From NCBI RefSeq assembly GCF_005696555.1, contig NZ_CP040005.1:2170001-2234000 (forward strand): 64,000 nt of DNA. Direction: 5' to 3'. Below the pieces are notes generated by a model. The model did not search any database, was not told the DNA's origin, and saw only the letters and a program-made list of their open reading frames with translations. Position numbers and translations under genes: made by a program. The DNA comes from Actinomyces sp. oral taxon 171 str. F0337 (GTDB taxonomy: Bacteria; Actinomycetota; Actinomycetes; Actinomycetales; Actinomycetaceae). Positions 54,174-62,396 of this stretch are shown in pieces (position 1 is the stretch's first letter; every line of letters starts with the position of its first letter).

Positions 54174-55859
54174 TCACATCCTCTCGGGAGCTGCCACGCC
54201 CAGCAGGCCGAGCCCGTTGGCCAGGACCTGCCCGACGGCGTCGTTGAGCCACAGGCGGGCCACGTGCCCGGAGCCCACGGCGTCATCCCCACGGGGGGTG
54301 ACGCGGGTGGCGCCATACCAGGCGTGGTAGGCGGCAGCGAGCTGTTCGAGGTAACGGGCCACTCGGTGCTGCTCGCGCAGGGAGGCGGCCTGGGCCACGG
54401 TGGCGGGGAACTGGGCCAGGACCCCCAGCAGGGCGGCGTCGGCCGGATCGTCCAGGGCGGCGGGCTCGAAGGGCGCCTCGTTCGGGTCGCGGCTCACGCC
54501 GTGCTCGGCGGCGTTGCGGGCCACGTTGCGGGTTCGGGCATGGGCGTACTGAACGTAGTAGACGGGGTTGTCTGAGGTGGAGGAGGCCAGCAGGTCCAGG
54601 TCGATGTCGATCATGGAGTCCATGGAGGAGCGGGCCAGGGCATAGCGGGCGGCGTCCACTCCGACGGCGTCGACCAGATCCTCCAGGATGACGATGGTGC
54701 CGGCGCGCTTGGACATGCGCACCGGGACTCCGTTGCGCACGAGGTTGACGAGCTGGCCGATGAGGATCTGCATGTTGGTGCCCGGGGTGTCCCCGAAGGC
54801 CGCGCACATGGCCATCATGCGGCCGATGTAGCCGTGGTGGTCGGCCCCGAACAGGTAGAGGGCGCAGTCGGCGCCGCGCTCGCGCTTGTCCAGGTAGTAG
54901 GCGAGGTCGGCGGCGAAGTAGGCGGCGTTGCCGTCGGACTTGATGAGGACGCGGTCCTTGTCGTCCCCGAAGTCGGTGGTGCGCAGCCAGGTGGCGCCGT
55001 CGCGCTCCTCGATGACGCCGCGCTCGCGCAGGCGGGTGATGGCGCGCTCGACGGCGCCGGAGGTGTGCAGGGAGTCCTCGTGGAAGAAGACGTCGAAGTC
55101 GGAACGGAAGGCGTGCAGCTCGGCCTTGACGGCGGCGAACATGAGGTCGACGCCGCGGGAGCGGAAGACCTCGGTGGCCTCGACGTCGGGCAGGGTGGCC
55201 GGGTCGGGGCGGCCGGCGGCGAGCTCGTCGGCGGTCACCTGCTGGGCGATCTCACTGATGTAGGCGCCGCCGTAGCCGTCCTCGGGGGTCTGCTCGCCGC
55301 GTGCGGAGGCCAGCAGGGATCGGGCGAAGCGGTCGATCTGGGTACCGTGGTCGTTGAAGTAGTACTCCCGTGTGACCTCGGCCCCGCAGGCGGACAGGAT
55401 CCGGGCCAGGGAGTCGCCGACTGCGGCCCAGCGAGCGCCACCCAGGTGGACCGGCCCGGTGGGGTTGGCCGAGACGTACTCGAGGTTGATGTGCTGGCCG
55501 CTCAGGGAGTCGTTGCGGCCGTAGGCCTCTCCGGCCTCGACGATGGAGCGGGCGAGCTCGCCGGCGCTGGCGGCGTCGAGGCGGATGTTGAGGAATCCGG
55601 GGCCGGCGACCTCCACGGAGGCGATGCCGTTGAGGGCCTCAAGACGCGGGACGAGGAGCTCGGCGAGATCGCGCGGCTTAGTGCCCGCCTTCTTGGCCAG
55701 CTGCATGGCCACGTTGGTGGACCAGTCGCCGTGGTCGCGGTTGCGGGGACGCTCGACGCGAGGGTCGGGGATCTCGGCGGCGGGCAGGGCGAGGGAGCCC
55801 TCGGCGGAGGCCTCCTCCAGGACGGTGCGGATGGCTGCGGCAAGCTCTTCTGGGGTCAC
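54174..55859 (-). CDS. argS: Arginyl-tRNA synthetase
   Basis: 561 residues from GTG 55859. The N-terminal Add1 domain recognises the tRNA D-loop. [20 protein letters not shown] has the class I HIGH motif as HLGG (about 140), and [11 protein letters not shown] the KMSKS equivalent. The C-terminal DALR anticodon-binding domain includes [12 protein letters not shown]. Charges tRNA-Arg, one of which is encoded 130 bases away on the other strand. TACGCT seven bases before the GTG could be a -10 giving a leaderless mRNA. Confidence 0.97.
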   Translation of the reverse strand: MTPEELAAAIRTVLEEASAEGSLALPAAEIPDPRVERPRNRDHGDWSTNVAMQLAKKAGTKPRDLAELLVPRLEALNGIASVEVAGPGFLNIRLDAASAGELARSIVEAGEAYGRNDSLSGQHINLEYVSANPTGPVHLGGARWAAVGDSLARILSACGAEVTREYYFNDHGTQIDRFARSLLASARGEQTPEDGYGGAYISEIAQQVTADELAAGRPDPATLPDVEATEVFRSRGVDLMFAAVKAELHAFRSDFDVFFHEDSLHTSGAVERAITRLRERGVIEERDGATWLRTTDFGDDKDRVLIKSDGNAAYFAADLAYYLDKRERGADCALYLFGADHHGYIGRMMAMCAAFGDTPGTNMQILIGQLVNLVRNGVPVRMSKRAGTIVILEDLVDAVGVDAARYALARSSMDSMIDIDLDLLASSTSDNPVYYVQYAHARTRNVARNAAEHGVSRDPNEAPFEPAALDDPADAALLGVLAQFPATVAQAASLREQHRVARYLEQLAAAYHAWYGATRVTPRGDDAVGSGHVARLWLNDAVGQVLANGLGLLGVAAPERM

Positions 55860-55951
55860 GCGCGTCAGCGTACCGTCAACGGGCGGACCGGATCACGAGG
55901 GAGGCCAACAGCCTCCGGGCATCGTGGGACATGTCGCAGTCTCGTGCCGGT

Positions 55952-55981
55952 TTCGCTCCGGGACCGGGACGCTGGTACAGT
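55952..55981 (+). promoter_or_regulatory. Promoter of tRNA-Arg
   Basis: TTCGCT (55952-55957) and TACAGT (55976-55981) are 18 bases apart, ending ten bases before the mature tRNA. Confidence 0.5.
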
Positions 55982-55991
55982 CACGCCTCGG

Positions 55992-56067
55992 GCCCCGGTA
56001 GCTCAGTGGATAGAGCGTCTGCCTCCGGAGCAGAAGGTCGCAGGTTCGAATCCTGTCCGGGGCACCA
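55992..56067 (+). tRNA. tRNA-Arg (anticodon CCG)
   Basis: The cloverleaf folds fully: 7-bp acceptor GCCCCGG/CCGGGGC, D arm GCTC...GAGC, anticodon stem TCTGC/GCAGA with loop CTCCGGA (anticodon CCG), and T arm with TTCGAAT. The body is 55992-56064 with discriminator A, and CCA (56065-56067) is encoded. Confidence 0.96.
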
Positions 56068-56072
56068 CACCC

Positions 56073-56103
56073 GAGCCCCCGTCGCCACCCGCGGCGGGGG
56101 CTC
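56073..56103 (+). terminator. Terminator after tRNA-Arg
   Basis: GAGCCCCCG (56073-56081) pairs with CGGGGGCTC (56095-56103), beginning six bases after the encoded CCA. Confidence 0.75.
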
Positions 56104-56198
56104 GCTCATGCGTGTTGCGGCACAATTCCCCTGGCCGAGGCGGAGCCCAAGCGAGTTCCGCGAGGCCGTGAACCGGCTCCGGGCTCTTGACGGGTCCT

Positions 56199-56954
56199 TC
56201 AGTTGAGGGTCTTCAGGGCGAGACTGGGGACATCGGTCATGATGGCGTCCACGTTGAGGTCGGCCAGGCGACGCATCCGCTCGGGATCGTCCACCGTCCA
56301 GACGTGGACCTCCAGGCCCGCGGTGTGCGCGGAGGCGACGAAGCGGCGGGTGACCACCGGGACGCCGTGGTAGCTCTCCGGCACCTGGACGGCGTCGACC
56401 TTGCCGCGCGTCCAGCCCCAGCGGGTCTGGGGCAGGGGGACGGCCGCCTCGCTGCGCAGCATGAGTCCGAGTACGTCGCTGACTCCCAGAGAGGTCATGG
56501 CCCGCGGCTCCTGGCGGCGCAGCACGGCCAGCCTTCTGGCGGAGAAGGAGGCGAACCGGACTCGTTCAAGGGCCTCGGCGTCGCGCACCGTCTGCAGGGC
56601 GGCCTGGACCACGCAGGAGTCCTTGAGATCGACGTTGAACCTCATCGTCGGATGGGCGTGGAGGGCGTCATCGAGTCGTACGAAGCCGCGCCCGTCACCG
56701 GAGTCGAGATCGGCCATCTCGGCCCACATGACCTCTCCGACGGTGCGGGGGTCGTTCGCGGTGCGGCGCAGGTCCTCATCATGACTGAGCACGACGACGC
56801 CGTCGGCGGTCAGCCGCAGGTCTGTCTCCATCCACTCCAGCCCGAGCGCAGCCACATGCTCGACGGCGCTCCAGGTGTTCTCCGGAACCTCGCGTCCGCC
56901 ACCACGGTGGGCGATGACGGCAGGACGGCGGGTTCGTGACGCGGCAGGCGGCAC
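56199..56954 (-). CDS. Glycerophosphodiester phosphodiesterase
   Basis: 251 residues from GTG 56954. AHRGGGREVPENT, METDLRLTADGVVVLSHDEDL (metal and catalytic residues) and MRFNVDLKD are GDPD signatures; VHVWTVDDPERM lies near the end. It splits glycerophosphodiesters such as deacylated phospholipids to glycerol 3-phosphate and alcohol. No signal peptide, so cytoplasmic. It follows the M23 peptidase gene by 12 bases, with GAGGGAG at the end of that gene as ribosome binding site. Confidence 0.92.
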   Translation of the reverse strand: MPPAASRTRRPAVIAHRGGGREVPENTWSAVEHVAALGLEWMETDLRLTADGVVVLSHDEDLRRTANDPRTVGEVMWAEMADLDSGDGRGFVRLDDALHAHPTMRFNVDLKDSCVVQAALQTVRDAEALERVRFASFSARRLAVLRRQEPRAMTSLGVSDVLGLMLRSEAAVPLPQTRWGWTRGKVDAVQVPESYHGVPVVTRRFVASAHTAGLEVHVWTVDDPERMRRLADLNVDAIMTDVPSLALKTLN

Positions 56955-56966
56955 AGTGGGTCTCCC

Positions 56967-59261
56967 TCAGCTGCAGTTGGTGGTGAGCTCGACGGCGTTG
57001 TGCTGCTTGAGCCAGCCCCACGGCTCCACGGTGGACTCGTCTGCGGTGTCGTCCTTGGTCCGCACCTCGAAGTGCAGGTGAGACCCGGAGGACCGGCCCG
57101 TGTTGCCCACTCCGGCGATCATCTGACCGGCCGTGACGGTGTCGCCGACCTTGACATGGATGCCGTCCTCGTACATGTGCAGGTAGCTGGTGTACCAGAC
57201 CTGGCCGTCAATCTCGTGCTTGATGGTGATGGTTCCGGTGCCGTCGACCATGCCGGCGGTGGTGACGGTGCCGGCGGCGGCCGCGTAGATGGGCGTCCCC
57301 ACAGGGGCGGCCATGTCCTGTCCGGCGTGCAGCTTGCGGTAGCCGAGGGTGGGGTGGGTGCGGTAACCGTACTCCGAGGAGATCTCGTAGGTTCCCGGAA
57401 GCATCGGGTAGAACAGCTGCGGCTTGGAGGTGAAGGCGCTGGTGTCGCCGGAGGCGCCGGTCGCCGAGGAGCAGGTCTTGGCGGCGTTCTGGAAGGCCTC
57501 GCGGATCCTGGCCCGGGTGGCGGCGTCGGGAACGTTGGACAGCTGGGTGTCGGAGGCCGACTCCAGGTCGTCGCTGCCGAGCACGGCACTAGCGACGGAC
57601 GAGGACCTCGTTCCGCCGGCGGCCGGGCTCTGAGTGGCGGAGCCGCCGGAGTGCATCTTCATGGCGGCCGAGGCCAGAGGGGTGTTGTCGAGGTGGCTGG
57701 ACAAGGGGGCGAGCACCGTGGCCGCAGCCAGGACCGACAGGACGGCGGTGCGCCCCAGGATCCCGGAACCGGTGCGCCGGCGGACAGGGCGCACGGGGGC
57801 GGGTCCGGTTGAGGAGTCACGGTGAGTGTCCGGCTTCGACGCTGCCGCGCCCCTGGCCGACGACGCCGGGGCGACAGACTCGTCGGCGGCCCCGGTCCCC
57901 GTGGTCTCGGCAGCCGCCCTTTCGGGCTTGGTCTTCCTGGCACTCCGGGCGGCCTTGATGGCGCGAAGGGTCTCCTCGTCCGCCAGCGGCACCCCGGCCT
58001 TGCGTGCGGCCATGATCTTGCGGACCTCAGGGACCTCAACGGTCTCCGCGCCGCGGAAGTCCGTGATCCGCTGTGAGAATCGGATCTCGTGCGGCGCCTC
58101 GGGAGTGAAGGGCGTCGCGGGCACTGATGGTTCGGCCTGCGGTGTCTGGGCCGCGGCACGGCCCGCCTGTGTGCCGGGGGCACCGAAGAGGGCGGCATGG
58201 TGGGGGGTGGAGGCCACGACAGGCTTGGCCGAGGCGGCCGAGACGCCAGTGGGAGACGCTGCGGAGGCACGTTGCTGACGTCGGCTCCCGGAACGGGGCG
58301 CGGTCTGCGAGACTACTCCGGCCTCTGGCCCGGCAGAGGTGGTCTGAGCGGCCGCATGACGACGGCGCTGTGTGCCGTCGGACGCAGCAGGAGCCGTGCC
58401 ACCGCTGGCCCACCAAGGCGTGGTACCGGTGGAGTCACTGGCTGCCCGCCCGAGATCCGAGGTGGACTCGGCCAGAGAGGCCGCGACCAGGGGCGTCAGG
58501 GCCGAGGGTGTTGACGGCGCCGCCGACGAGGACTCAGCGTGCTCGCCGCGATGAGAGCGGTGTCGGTCACGACGGTTCTCCGAACGCCCCTCGAACCGGC
58601 GAGACTGGGACTGCGGCGTGCTCTCGACGACAGGGGTCTCCCGCGTCTGCTGAGTGCCCTCGACGACCTGGGCGGTACGCAGGTCCTTGCGGGAGCGCCG
58701 GGTGGGACGGGTATCGCCGGCGACCTGCGGCGAGGAGGAGACGGACGGGGACACAGACGCGGCGCTGTGCGCCTGCGCCGCCGACATGTGCGGATGCTCG
58801 GGCTGACGCGAGGCGGACTCCGGCTGCTCAATGGCGTTCTGACGTCGGCGAGCCATGCGGCTCATCGGCGCCACGGGCTGCGACTCCGTCGGGTCTTCGG
58901 GGACCGATCGGGAGGATCCGCCGGCTGGGCGCGTTCCTGTCCGAGTGCCTGCCTCCGTTGCCGGAGGCGCTGCCGGAGCCACGGGCCGCTGTGGATGGTT
59001 CTGCTTCTGCGGGGCGAGCGGAACGTCGGGGAGAGCCGATGGGCTCGGAGCGGTGACGGGGCTGGAGGCGGCGCCATTCTGAGCGCGGTGAGTGTGAAGG
59101 TCGCGACGTGAGCGGCGAGTGGCCCCGGCGACGTGAGTGGTGTGCGTCGTCGACGGTGACGGCGGGGTGGCTCCGACCTGCGCCTCAGCGACTTGGCGAG
59201 CGGCTTCGGCAGCACGTTCCGCCTCGCGACGCTGGCGTCGACTCATGGGCTGCGGGGTCAC
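56967..59261 (-). CDS. M23/LytM-type endopeptidase with long disordered N-terminus
   Basis: 764 residues from GTG 59261 (GGAGG eight bases upstream). Residues 1-500 are low complexity, with recurring Arg-rich motifs (SRRQRREAE, RRSRRDLHT, SRMARRRQ, RRSRKDLRT, SRRQQRAS). A membrane helix follows (about 505-525, TAVLSVLAAATVLAPLSS). The C-terminal LytM domain has GYRTHPTLGYRKLHAGQDMA with the first zinc ligands, HLHFEV with the last, and the SYLHMY segment, so it is complete. It cleaves peptidoglycan cross-bridges or stem peptides outside the membrane; the cytoplasmic tail could respond to signals or phosphorylation. Confidence 0.9.
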   Translation of the reverse strand: MTPQPMSRRQRREAERAAEAARQVAEAQVGATPPSPSTTHTTHVAGATRRSRRDLHTHRAQNGAASSPVTAPSPSALPDVPLAPQKQNHPQRPVAPAAPPATEAGTRTGTRPAGGSSRSVPEDPTESQPVAPMSRMARRRQNAIEQPESASRQPEHPHMSAAQAHSAASVSPSVSSSPQVAGDTRPTRRSRKDLRTAQVVEGTQQTRETPVVESTPQSQSRRFEGRSENRRDRHRSHRGEHAESSSAAPSTPSALTPLVAASLAESTSDLGRAASDSTGTTPWWASGGTAPAASDGTQRRRHAAAQTTSAGPEAGVVSQTAPRSGSRRQQRASAASPTGVSAASAKPVVASTPHHAALFGAPGTQAGRAAAQTPQAEPSVPATPFTPEAPHEIRFSQRITDFRGAETVEVPEVRKIMAARKAGVPLADEETLRAIKAARSARKTKPERAAAETTGTGAADESVAPASSARGAAASKPDTHRDSSTGPAPVRPVRRRTGSGILGRTAVLSVLAAATVLAPLSSHLDNTPLASAAMKMHSGGSATQSPAAGGTRSSSVASAVLGSDDLESASDTQLSNVPDAATRARIREAFQNAAKTCSSATGASGDTSAFTSKPQLFYPMLPGTYEISSEYGYRTHPTLGYRKLHAGQDMAAPVGTPIYAAAAGTVTTAGMVDGTGTITIKHEIDGQVWYTSYLHMYEDGIHVKVGDTVTAGQMIAGVGNTGRSSGSHLHFEVRTKDDTADESTVEPWGWLKQHNAVELTTNCS

Positions 59262-59614
59262 GTGGGAAGCCTCCAGGTGGCTGTTGTCATAGGGACATAG
59301 GGAAGGAAGTCGTTGCTGCCGACGACTCGGCGGTCACGATGTGGTGGCTGCCAGGGCGACAGCCTTGGTTGTACTCGGTTAAAACAGTAGCGGTCTCCTG
59401 TGGGTCTTGCCAGGAGAACCAGCACACCTTTGTGTGACCTGTACTTCCCGCACAAATGTGACGGTCCCGTTCGCGGCACCACTCCTGAGCCAGAAACACG
59501 TGTCATACGAACGAATCGACTCCTGGTCACCGCAGCCTGACCGGCAGTCGACGATTGTCGTCAGAAACGGCCCGATCTGTGGGTATCCGCTGATCCCACC
59601 CCTTGAATCACGAT
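59262..59614. other. Spacer upstream of the M23 gene
   Basis: No gene is supported. Small palindromes include CACACCTTTGTGTG and CACAAATGTG (about 59424-59462), possible regulator sites. I checked for a c-di-AMP (ydaO) riboswitch, common before actinobacterial cell-wall hydrolases, and saw none of its conserved blocks. Confidence 0.4.
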
Positions 59615-60694
59615 TTAGTCACGGCGCTGGTACTCCTCGCGCTGCATGGCGTCGTTGACCTCGCCGACGAGCTCTTCGAGGATGTCCTCCAGGAAGAGGA
59701 CCCCGACGAATCGCCCCTGCGCGTTGCGCACGTGCCCGAGGTGGGCCCCCGAGCGCTGCATGGCCGCCAGCGCCTCCTCGACCTCGTCGTCATAGCCGAC
59801 GGGTACGAGTGCGCGAGCGCGCCAGGCGGGTACCGGTTCGGTGCGGTCGGCGCCGTCGGCGTAGAGGATGTCCTTGAGGTGCAGGTAGCCGGTGATGGCC
59901 GGCTCCTCTCCCTCGTCGGCTGCGGCCCGATCGGCAACGAGCGGGAAGCGGGAGAAGCCGGTGGAGGCCACGGCCCGTTCCACGTCCTCGGGCGTGCAGT
60001 CCTGGGGCAGGGTGACGAGCTCGCTCAGGGGCACCATGACGCTGCCCGCGGTCTCCTCGGAGAACTCCAGGGCGCCGCTGAGCAGGCCGGTGGAGTCCTC
60101 CAGGACGCCTTCGGCCGTGGAGCGCTCGACGATGGAGGCGACCTCCTGGGCGTTGAAGGCGGCGGCGATCTCCTCCTTGGCCTCGATGCCCAGAACCTTG
60201 AGGACCCCGTTGGCGAAGCCGTTGAGAGCGTTGACTACGGGACTGAAGACGCGCGAGCACCACACCAGGGGCGGGGCGAGCCAGCGCACCGCCTTCTCCG
60301 GGGAGGCGATGGAGATGTTCTTGGGCACCATCTCCCCGGCGACGACGTGCAGGCCCACGACGATGACCAGGGCGATGAGGACGGCCACGGCGTGGGAGCC
60401 GGAGTGCCCGACGCCGACGGTCGCGAGCAGGGGCTCCAGGGCGTGGGCGATGGCCGGCTCTGCGACGACACCCAGGCCCGTGGAGCACAGAGTCACGCCG
60501 AGCTGGGCGGTGGCCAGCATGCGCGAGACGTTCTGCAGGGCCCGCAGGGCGGTGGCGGCTCGGGTGTCACCGGCCTCGGCCAGCGGCTCGAGCTGGCTGC
60601 GGCGCGAGGAGGTGACGGCGAACTCGGCGCCGACGAAGAAGGCGTTTCCGGCCAGGAGGATGACGGTGATCAGGAGGGCGAGCGGCGTGTTCAT
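59615..60694 (-). CDS. CNNM/CBS membrane protein, short form without CorC_HlyC domain
   Basis: 359 residues. The N-terminal CNNM domain has four membrane segments (ILLAGNAFFVGAEFAV, AQLGVTLCSTGLGVVAEP, GLHVVAGEMVPKN). A CBS pair follows (about 200-345: SVMVPLSELVTLP, GYLHLKDILYADG, FVGVLFLEDILEELVGEV). It ends there, lacking the CorC_HlyC domain its neighbour retains. Relatives take part in Mg2+ or other cation efflux. It overlaps the upstream paralogue by four bases (ATGA), so the two probably form a heterodimer. Confidence 0.88.
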   Translation of the reverse strand: MNTPLALLITVILLAGNAFFVGAEFAVTSSRRSQLEPLAEAGDTRAATALRALQNVSRMLATAQLGVTLCSTGLGVVAEPAIAHALEPLLATVGVGHSGSHAVAVLIALVIVVGLHVVAGEMVPKNISIASPEKAVRWLAPPLVWCSRVFSPVVNALNGFANGVLKVLGIEAKEEIAAAFNAQEVASIVERSTAEGVLEDSTGLLSGALEFSEETAGSVMVPLSELVTLPQDCTPEDVERAVASTGFSRFPLVADRAAADEGEEPAITGYLHLKDILYADGADRTEPVPAWRARALVPVGYDDEVEEALAAMQRSGAHLGHVRNAQGRFVGVLFLEDILEELVGEVNDAMQREEYQRRD

Positions 60695-62034
60695 CGGGGC
60701 TCCCCCTCAGGCGCCCGTCCCCCGGACGCGACCTCAGGGTCCTTGGGGCGCACGTGGAGGCGGGTGACGCGGCGCCCGTCCATGGCGTCGACGGTCAGGG
60801 ACGCGTGAGTCAGCTCGACGACGTCGCCGACGGCGGGAATGCGGCCGAGCTCGGTCATGACCAGGCCGCCGAGGGTCTCGTAGGGGCCGTCGTCGGGTAC
60901 CTGGATGGCGGCGCGGGTGGCGAGCTCGTCGGGGCGCATCCACCCGGGAACGACCCAGTGGCCCGAGGGGTCGAGGTGGGCGCCGGCGCGGCGGCGGTCG
61001 TGCTCGTCGGCGACATCCCCGACGACCTCCTCGACGGCGTCCTCGAGGGTGACGACGCCGGCGGTGCCGCCGTACTCGTCGACGACGATCGCCATCTGGG
61101 AGCCCTGGGCGCGCAGCTCGACGAGCAGGTCGGCCAGCGGCATGGTCTCGGGGACGCGGGGCGCGGGGGTCATGAGGGAGGTGGAGGCCACCGGCACGTC
61201 GGCGCGCCGCTCGTAGGGGACGCCGATGGCGCGGCGCAGGTGGACGATGCCCATGACGTCGTCGACGTCCCGGCCGATGACGGGGAAGCGGGAGTGGCCG
61301 GTGGCGCGGGCCAGGTGCACGACGTCCTCGGCGGAGTCGTCGGCCTCAAGAGTGTGGAGGCGGCCGCGGTCGGTCATGACGTCGATGGCGGTCAGCGCCC
61401 CCAGGCCGATGGAGCGGGTGAGCAGGGTGGCGGTGGAGGCGTCGAGGGTGCCCTCCTCGGCGCTGTGGCGCACGAGGGAGGCGAGCTCGCCGGCGCTGCG
61501 GGTGCCGCTGAGCTCCTCGGCGGGTTCGATGCCCATGGCGTGCAGAACGGCGTTGGCGGCGCCGTTGAGCAGGACGATGAGGGGCTTGAGGAGGGTGGTG
61601 AAGCCCATGAGGAAGGGGGCCACGAGCCCAGCGGCGCGCATGGGGTCGGCCAGGGTGGCGTTCTTGGGGATGAGCTCGCCGATGACCATGGAGAAGGCGT
61701 TGACGACGATGAGGGCGATGACGACTGCGGCGCCGGTGGCCACCGAGGTGGCCAGCCAGTGGCTCATGAGGTCGGTGAGCAGGTTCGCCAGGGCCGCCTG
61801 CATGGTGTAGCCCAGGAGCACCGTGGTCAGGGTGATGCCGACCTGGGCTCCGGACAGGAGGGTGGACAGGCGGCTCAGGGCACGCTGGACGACGGTGGCG
61901 CGCCTGTTCCCAGCGGCGGCGCGGGTCTCAACAGTGGAGGGGTCGAGGGCCACCAGGGAGAACTCACCGGCCACGAACAGGGCGGTGCCCACGGTGAGGA
62001 CCACGCCGACGGCGATCATGAGCCAGTCGGTCAT
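60691..62034 (-). CDS. CNNM/CBS/CorC_HlyC membrane protein (hemolysin C family)
   Basis: 447 residues from ATG 62034 with GGAGG upstream. CNNM domain: [45 protein letters not shown] pair: [15 protein letters not shown] and [19 protein letters not shown], the classical EYGG loop. The C-terminal CorC_HlyC domain (about 345-430, [23 protein letters not shown]) completes the layout. Probably a divalent-cation transporter or its regulator. First gene of the pair. Confidence 0.9.
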   Translation of the reverse strand: MTDWLMIAVGVVLTVGTALFVAGEFSLVALDPSTVETRAAAGNRRATVVQRALSRLSTLLSGAQVGITLTTVLLGYTMQAALANLLTDLMSHWLATSVATGAAVVIALIVVNAFSMVIGELIPKNATLADPMRAAGLVAPFLMGFTTLLKPLIVLLNGAANAVLHAMGIEPAEELSGTRSAGELASLVRHSAEEGTLDASTATLLTRSIGLGALTAIDVMTDRGRLHTLEADDSAEDVVHLARATGHSRFPVIGRDVDDVMGIVHLRRAIGVPYERRADVPVASTSLMTPAPRVPETMPLADLLVELRAQGSQMAIVVDEYGGTAGVVTLEDAVEEVVGDVADEHDRRRAGAHLDPSGHWVVPGWMRPDELATRAAIQVPDDGPYETLGGLVMTELGRIPAVGDVVELTHASLTVDAMDGRRVTRLHVRPKDPEVASGGRAPEGEPR

Positions 62035-62396
62035 GCGAGATCCTCCCCCACGTGGAGTGCGACGTGGGCGCCGGAGGAGGACGAGTCGGGGTGAGGGTGG
62101 TCAGAGGCGGGCGAGGAGGCGCGGTGCGTGCGGGTGCGGCGCCTGCGGGCCCGACGGAAAGCCGATCGCATAGTGACCGAACGGTACCACCGCGGCCTTC
62201 CTCCAGGACTGTCACAACCCGGGCACGAAGCGACATCACGGTCGAGACACGCGTGTGTCCTTGGTCCCGCATTTACTCGCTTGAGACACCCTTCGCCTTC
62301 TAGGATGTCCGATGAATGCCGCCGTTCCTCCCCCGGGGTCCCGCTGAGGCTCCCAGTGCCGGAACGGGAGACTGACAAGCTCCGAGGAGACCCGAC
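62035..62396. other. Divergent promoter region of the CNNM pair and kgd
   Basis: About 360 bases with no supported gene. It must hold promoters for both directions. CGAGGAG before the kgd GTG is the only clear element. Confidence 0.4.

Noticed and set aside
59262..59614. c-di-AMP (ydaO-type) riboswitch before the M23 gene
   Set aside because: The location is typical, but none of the conserved sequence blocks or the expected pseudosymmetric fold could be found.
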